From positions 1 to 25,398 of the forward strand of contig JBLINB010000025.1 of NCBI GenBank assembly GCA_047638975.1: a stretch of DNA of 25,398 bases. Direction: 5' to 3'. The position numbers and the translations under genes were made by a program. The notes under the pieces were generated by a model. That model was not told the DNA's origin, ran no database searches, and worked only from the letters and a program-made list of their open reading frames with translations. Of this stretch, positions 22,475 to 25,398 are shown piece after piece (position 1 is the first letter of the stretch; each line of letters starts with the position of its first letter). The stretch is from JAPKEZ01 sp047638975. GTDB taxonomy: Bacteria; Planctomycetota; UBA1135.

Positions 22475-25398
22475 ATGCCCCGACGAGACGACATAAAATC
22501 CATACTCATCATAGGTTCTGGCCCCATTGTTATCGGGCAGGCCTGCGAATTCGACTATTCCGGAACACAAGCGATTAAGGCCCTCCGCGAAGAAGGCTAT
22601 CGGATTGTTCTAGTTAATAGCAATCCCGCGACGATCATGACCGACCCTGAGTTGGCCGAGGCTACTTATATCGAGCCGATTACCGCCGAGTTTGTCGAGC
22701 GCATCATTATCAAAGAACGGCCCGATGCTATTTTGCCGACACTCGGTGGGCAAACAGCGCTTAATGTTGGCCTCGAGCTCGACAAAAACGGCGTACTTGA
22801 AAAGTACAACTGCGAAATGATTGGCGCCACCGCCGAAGCGATTTTCAAAGCCGAAGACCGCGACGCCTTTCGCCAAGCGATGAACGCCATCGGTTTGGCC
22901 AGTGCGCCAAGTGAAATTGCACACACGCTTCCCGAAGCGCTCGCTGCTGCTGAAATCATTGGGCTGCCATGCGTTATTCGCCCCGCTTTCACCATGGGTG
23001 GTTCTGGCGGCGGTATTGCTTACAATGCCGAAGAGTTCGAAGAAATCGTCACGCGCGGTTTACGTTTATCGCCTGTCAGTGAACTCTTGATCGAAGAGAG
23101 TTTAATCGGCTGGAAAGAATTCGAAATGGAAGTGATGCGCGATCGCAAAGATAATTGCGTCATCATTTGTTCTATCGAAAACATTGATCCTATGGGTGTG
23201 CATACTGGCGACTCCATCACCGTAGCGCCAGCTCAAACTTTAACCGACCGCGAATACCAACGGATGCGCGATGCCTCGTTTGCGATTATGCGCGAAATTG
23301 GTGTCGAGACGGGTGGTTCAAATGTACAGTTTGCAGTTAATCCAGAGAATGGCGATTTAGTCGTTATTGAAATGAACCCACGCGTGTCGCGCTCATCCGC
23401 CTTGGCCTCGAAGGCGACTGGTTTTCCTATTGCCAAGTTTGCAGCAAAGTTGGCTGTCGGCTTTACGCTTGATGAAATGCAAAATGATATTACTCAAGAG
23501 ACGCCAGCTTGTTTTGAGCCGTCGATTGATTATGTCGTAACTAAAATGCCGCGTTTTGCCTTTGAAAAGTTTCCGAATTCCGATTCGACTTTAGGCACCC
23601 AGATGAAATCGGTGGGCGAGACTATGGCGATCGGTCGTACTTTCGAAGAGTCCTTCCAAAAAGCCATCCGTGGTCTCGAAATTGAGCGCGTCGGATTCTC
23701 TGGTAAGCGCCGCGAATTTGACACTGACGAAATTCGTCAAAAAGTTTCGCGTCCAGCGCCTGGCCGCCTATTCGCGGTCTATGATGCTTTTTGTAATGAC
23801 TATAGTGTACAAAGCGTACATAAGCTAAGCGGTATTGATCCGTGGTTCTTGACTTTCATGCAGCGTCTCGCGATTACTGATCGCGAATTGCAAGGCACTT
23901 CATTAACGGATATTGATGCCGACTTTATGCGCCGCCTCAAGCAGGCTGGGTTTTCAGATGCACGGCTTGCCGAAGCGACATCTGCTAGCGAAGCGCAAGT
24001 TTTAGCGCACCGCGAAAGCTTGGATGTGGTCGTTGGTTTCCGCTTGGTAGATACCTGTGCCGCAGAATTTGCCGCGAGCACTCCGTATATGTACTCGACT
24101 TACGATTACGACTCCGACGAAGTCACCATTAGCGACAACAAAAAGATCATGATCTTGGGCGGTGGCCCAAACCGTATTGGCCAGGGTATCGAGTTTGACT
24201 ATTGTTGTGTGCACGCTTCATTAGCGGTGCGCGACATGGGATACGAATCGATTATGGTTAACTCTAATCCTGAAACAGTCTCGACCGACTTCGACATCTC
24301 AGACCGCTTATACTTCGAGCCTTTAACACACGAAGACGTGTTAGCAATTTGTAAACGCGAAAAGCCCGATGGCGTCATTGTGCAGTTTGGCGGGCAGACC
24401 CCACTTAATTTAGCCGCCGGACTATACGAAGCTGGCGTGCCCATCCTCGGTACTCCGGTCGAGGCAATTGATCGCGCTGAAGACCGTGGCTTATTCGCCG
24501 AGATGCTCGATAAGCTCGGGTTGCGTTCTCCGCCAAACGGCATTGCTTTTAGTCCTGAAGAAGCTTCGACGATTGCTGAACGCATTGGCTTCCCCGTATT
24601 AATGCGTCCAAGTTATGTGCTTGGTGGTCGCGCTATGGAAATCGTCTACGATCAAAAAGATCTGAGGCGTTATATGGCTGAAGCAGTCATGGCGTCAAAA
24701 GATCGACCAGTATTAGTCGACCGTTTCCTTGAAGACGCTATCGAAGTCGACGTCGATTGTATTTGCGATGGTGAGCAAGTGGTCATTGGTGCCATCATGG
24801 AGCACATCGAAGAAGCCGGTATCCACTCTGGCGATTCTACTTGTGTCATTCCGACTATGACTTTGTCGGATACGATCCTCGATGAAATTCGCGAGGCTAC
24901 TGCTGCGATGGCACTTGAACTAGGCGTCATCGGTTTGATGAATGTGCAGTACGCTGTACGCGGCGAAGTGGTTTATATTATCGAAGTAAATCCGCGCGCA
25001 TCTCGCACTGTACCTTTTGTGGCGAAAGCAACTGGCGTACCGCTGGCACGCATCGCGACGCAAGTAATGGCTGGTAAAAAACTGTCCGAGTACCCCGACT
25101 TGCACGAGGTGATTCCAGAAGAACATATTGCTGTCAAAGCACCGTCGTTCCCGTTTGCTAAGTTCGCTGGCGCGCGTGCCGACCTCGGTCCAGAAATGCG
25201 TTCGACTGGCGAAGTGATGGGCATCGATAGAGGATTTGGCATGGCATTTGCGAAAGCATCCGATGCAGCCGGACGTAAACTTCCGACATCCGGAAAAGTT
25301 TTCATCTCAGTTAAAGACGCCGACAAGCGCGCAGTTGTTGCAGCCTCACGCGGCCTAACAGCACTCGGCTTTGAATTAATAGCGACTGGTGGCACCTA
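22475..25398 (+). CDS. carB: Carbamoyl-phosphate synthase large subunit, 3' end outside window
   Basis: CarB makes carbamoyl phosphate from bicarbonate, ammonia (from CarA) and two ATP, feeding pyrimidine and arginine synthesis. The visible 974 codons of the normal roughly 1070 are open without breaks. The N-half ATP-grasp unit begins with ILIIGSGPIVIGQACEFDYS, VNSNPATIMTD, PTLGGQTALN, TMGGSGGGIAYN and VIEMNPRVSRSSALASKATG. The C-half repeats these as MILGGGPNRIGQGIEFDY, VNSNPETVSTD, VQFGGQTPLNLA, LMRPSYVLGGRAMEIVY and IIEVNPRASRTVPFVAKATG. The beginning of the MGS-like allosteric domain (GKVFISVKDADK) is reached before the edge. carA is not in the window. Confidence 0.97.
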   Translation, partial: MPRRDDIKSILIIGSGPIVIGQACEFDYSGTQAIKALREEGYRIVLVNSNPATIMTDPELAEATYIEPITAEFVERIIIKERPDAILPTLGGQTALNVGLELDKNGVLEKYNCEMIGATAEAIFKAEDRDAFRQAMNAIGLASAPSEIAHTLPEALAAAEIIGLPCVIRPAFTMGGSGGGIAYNAEEFEEIVTRGLRLSPVSELLIEESLIGWKEFEMEVMRDRKDNCVIICSIENIDPMGVHTGDSITVAPAQTLTDREYQRMRDASFAIMREIGVETGGSNVQFAVNPENGDLVVIEMNPRVSRSSALASKATGFPIAKFAAKLAVGFTLDEMQNDITQETPACFEPSIDYVVTKMPRFAFEKFPNSDSTLGTQMKSVGETMAIGRTFEESFQKAIRGLEIERVGFSGKRREFDTDEIRQKVSRPAPGRLFAVYDAFCNDYSVQSVHKLSGIDPWFLTFMQRLAITDRELQGTSLTDIDADFMRRLKQAGFSDARLAEATSASEAQVLAHRESLDVVVGFRLVDTCAAEFAASTPYMYSTYDYDSDEVTISDNKKIMILGGGPNRIGQGIEFDYCCVHASLAVRDMGYESIMVNSNPETVSTDFDISDRLYFEPLTHEDVLAICKREKPDGVIVQFGGQTPLNLAAGLYEAGVPILGTPVEAIDRAEDRGLFAEMLDKLGLRSPPNGIAFSPEEASTIAERIGFPVLMRPSYVLGGRAMEIVYDQKDLRRYMAEAVMASKDRPVLVDRFLEDAIEVDVDCICDGEQVVIGAIMEHIEEAGIHSGDSTCVIPTMTLSDTILDEIREATAAMALELGVIGLMNVQYAVRGEVVYIIEVNPRASRTVPFVAKATGVPLARIATQVMAGKKLSEYPDLHEVIPEEHIAVKAPSFPFAKFAGARADLGPEMRSTGEVMGIDRGFGMAFAKASDAAGRKLPTSGKVFISVKDADKRAVVAASRGLTALGFELIATGGT

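Noticed and set aside
1..25398. CRISPR array, prophage, insertion sequence or toxin-antitoxin/defence island
   Set aside because: No regularly spaced repeats, transposase, integrase, restriction or nuclease modules were recognised; the gene content is housekeeping plus a few unknowns.

Overview
The window looks like a tightly packed chromosomal segment of a Gram-negative bacterium. No tRNA, rRNA, insertion sequence, phage gene or CRISPR array was seen. lpxD implies a lipid A outer membrane, and folC, ispH, aroB, carB, rsgA and rarA are ordinary bacterial housekeeping genes. Several traits point, with moderate to low confidence, to the Planctomycetota or a neighbouring PVC-type lineage: a long plant/cyanobacterial-type IspH, a soluble Hanks-type kinase, a secreted protein whose C-terminus ends in an 'xxSNGLAxx'-like motif, and a two-repeat membrane protein of a style I associate with planctomycete hypothetical proteins. 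No 16S or marker tree was available, so this placement is inference.

Layout. (1) Positions 1-2842, minus strand: a two-gene operon for a 2-oxoacid (probably 2-oxoglutarate):ferredoxin oxidoreductase; the beta gene runs off the left edge. (2) 2941-3750, plus: a squalene/phytoene-synthase-fold protein that has lost both Asp-rich catalytic motifs. (3) 3822-4757, minus, and 4843-5742, plus: a soluble Ser/Thr kinase divergent from an archaeal/eukaryotic-type (type II) methionine aminopeptidase. A minus-strand intrinsic terminator follows the kinase. (4) 5746-6804, minus: leucine dehydrogenase, divergent from a 1025-residue DinG-type helicase with an N-terminal DnaQ-like domain that has lost its catalytic acids. 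(5) 9955-12832: a small membrane protein, a degenerate methyltransferase-like protein, and a coupled pair of rarA and a TrmH/SpoU RNA methyltransferase. (6) 12866-19299: rsgA on the plus strand, converging on a five-gene minus-strand run in transcription order: Na+/Ca2+ exchanger-family protein, lpxD, secreted protein, folC, ispH. (7) 19324 to the right edge, plus: class I glutamine amidotransferase (peptidase C26), two-repeat membrane protein, aroB and carB (truncated by the window).

Genes often overlap or abut by a few bases and Shine-Dalgarno sequences are mostly absent. At several starts a -10-like TANNNT hexamer lies only 6-8 bases before the start codon, which suggests leaderless transcripts. 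I found no obvious new defence or mobile system. The most notable points are the catalytically emptied enzyme folds (prenyl synthase-like, exonuclease-like, methyltransferase-like), the type II MetAP in a bacterial context, the putative leaderless promoters, and the two-repeat membrane protein coupled to aroB.
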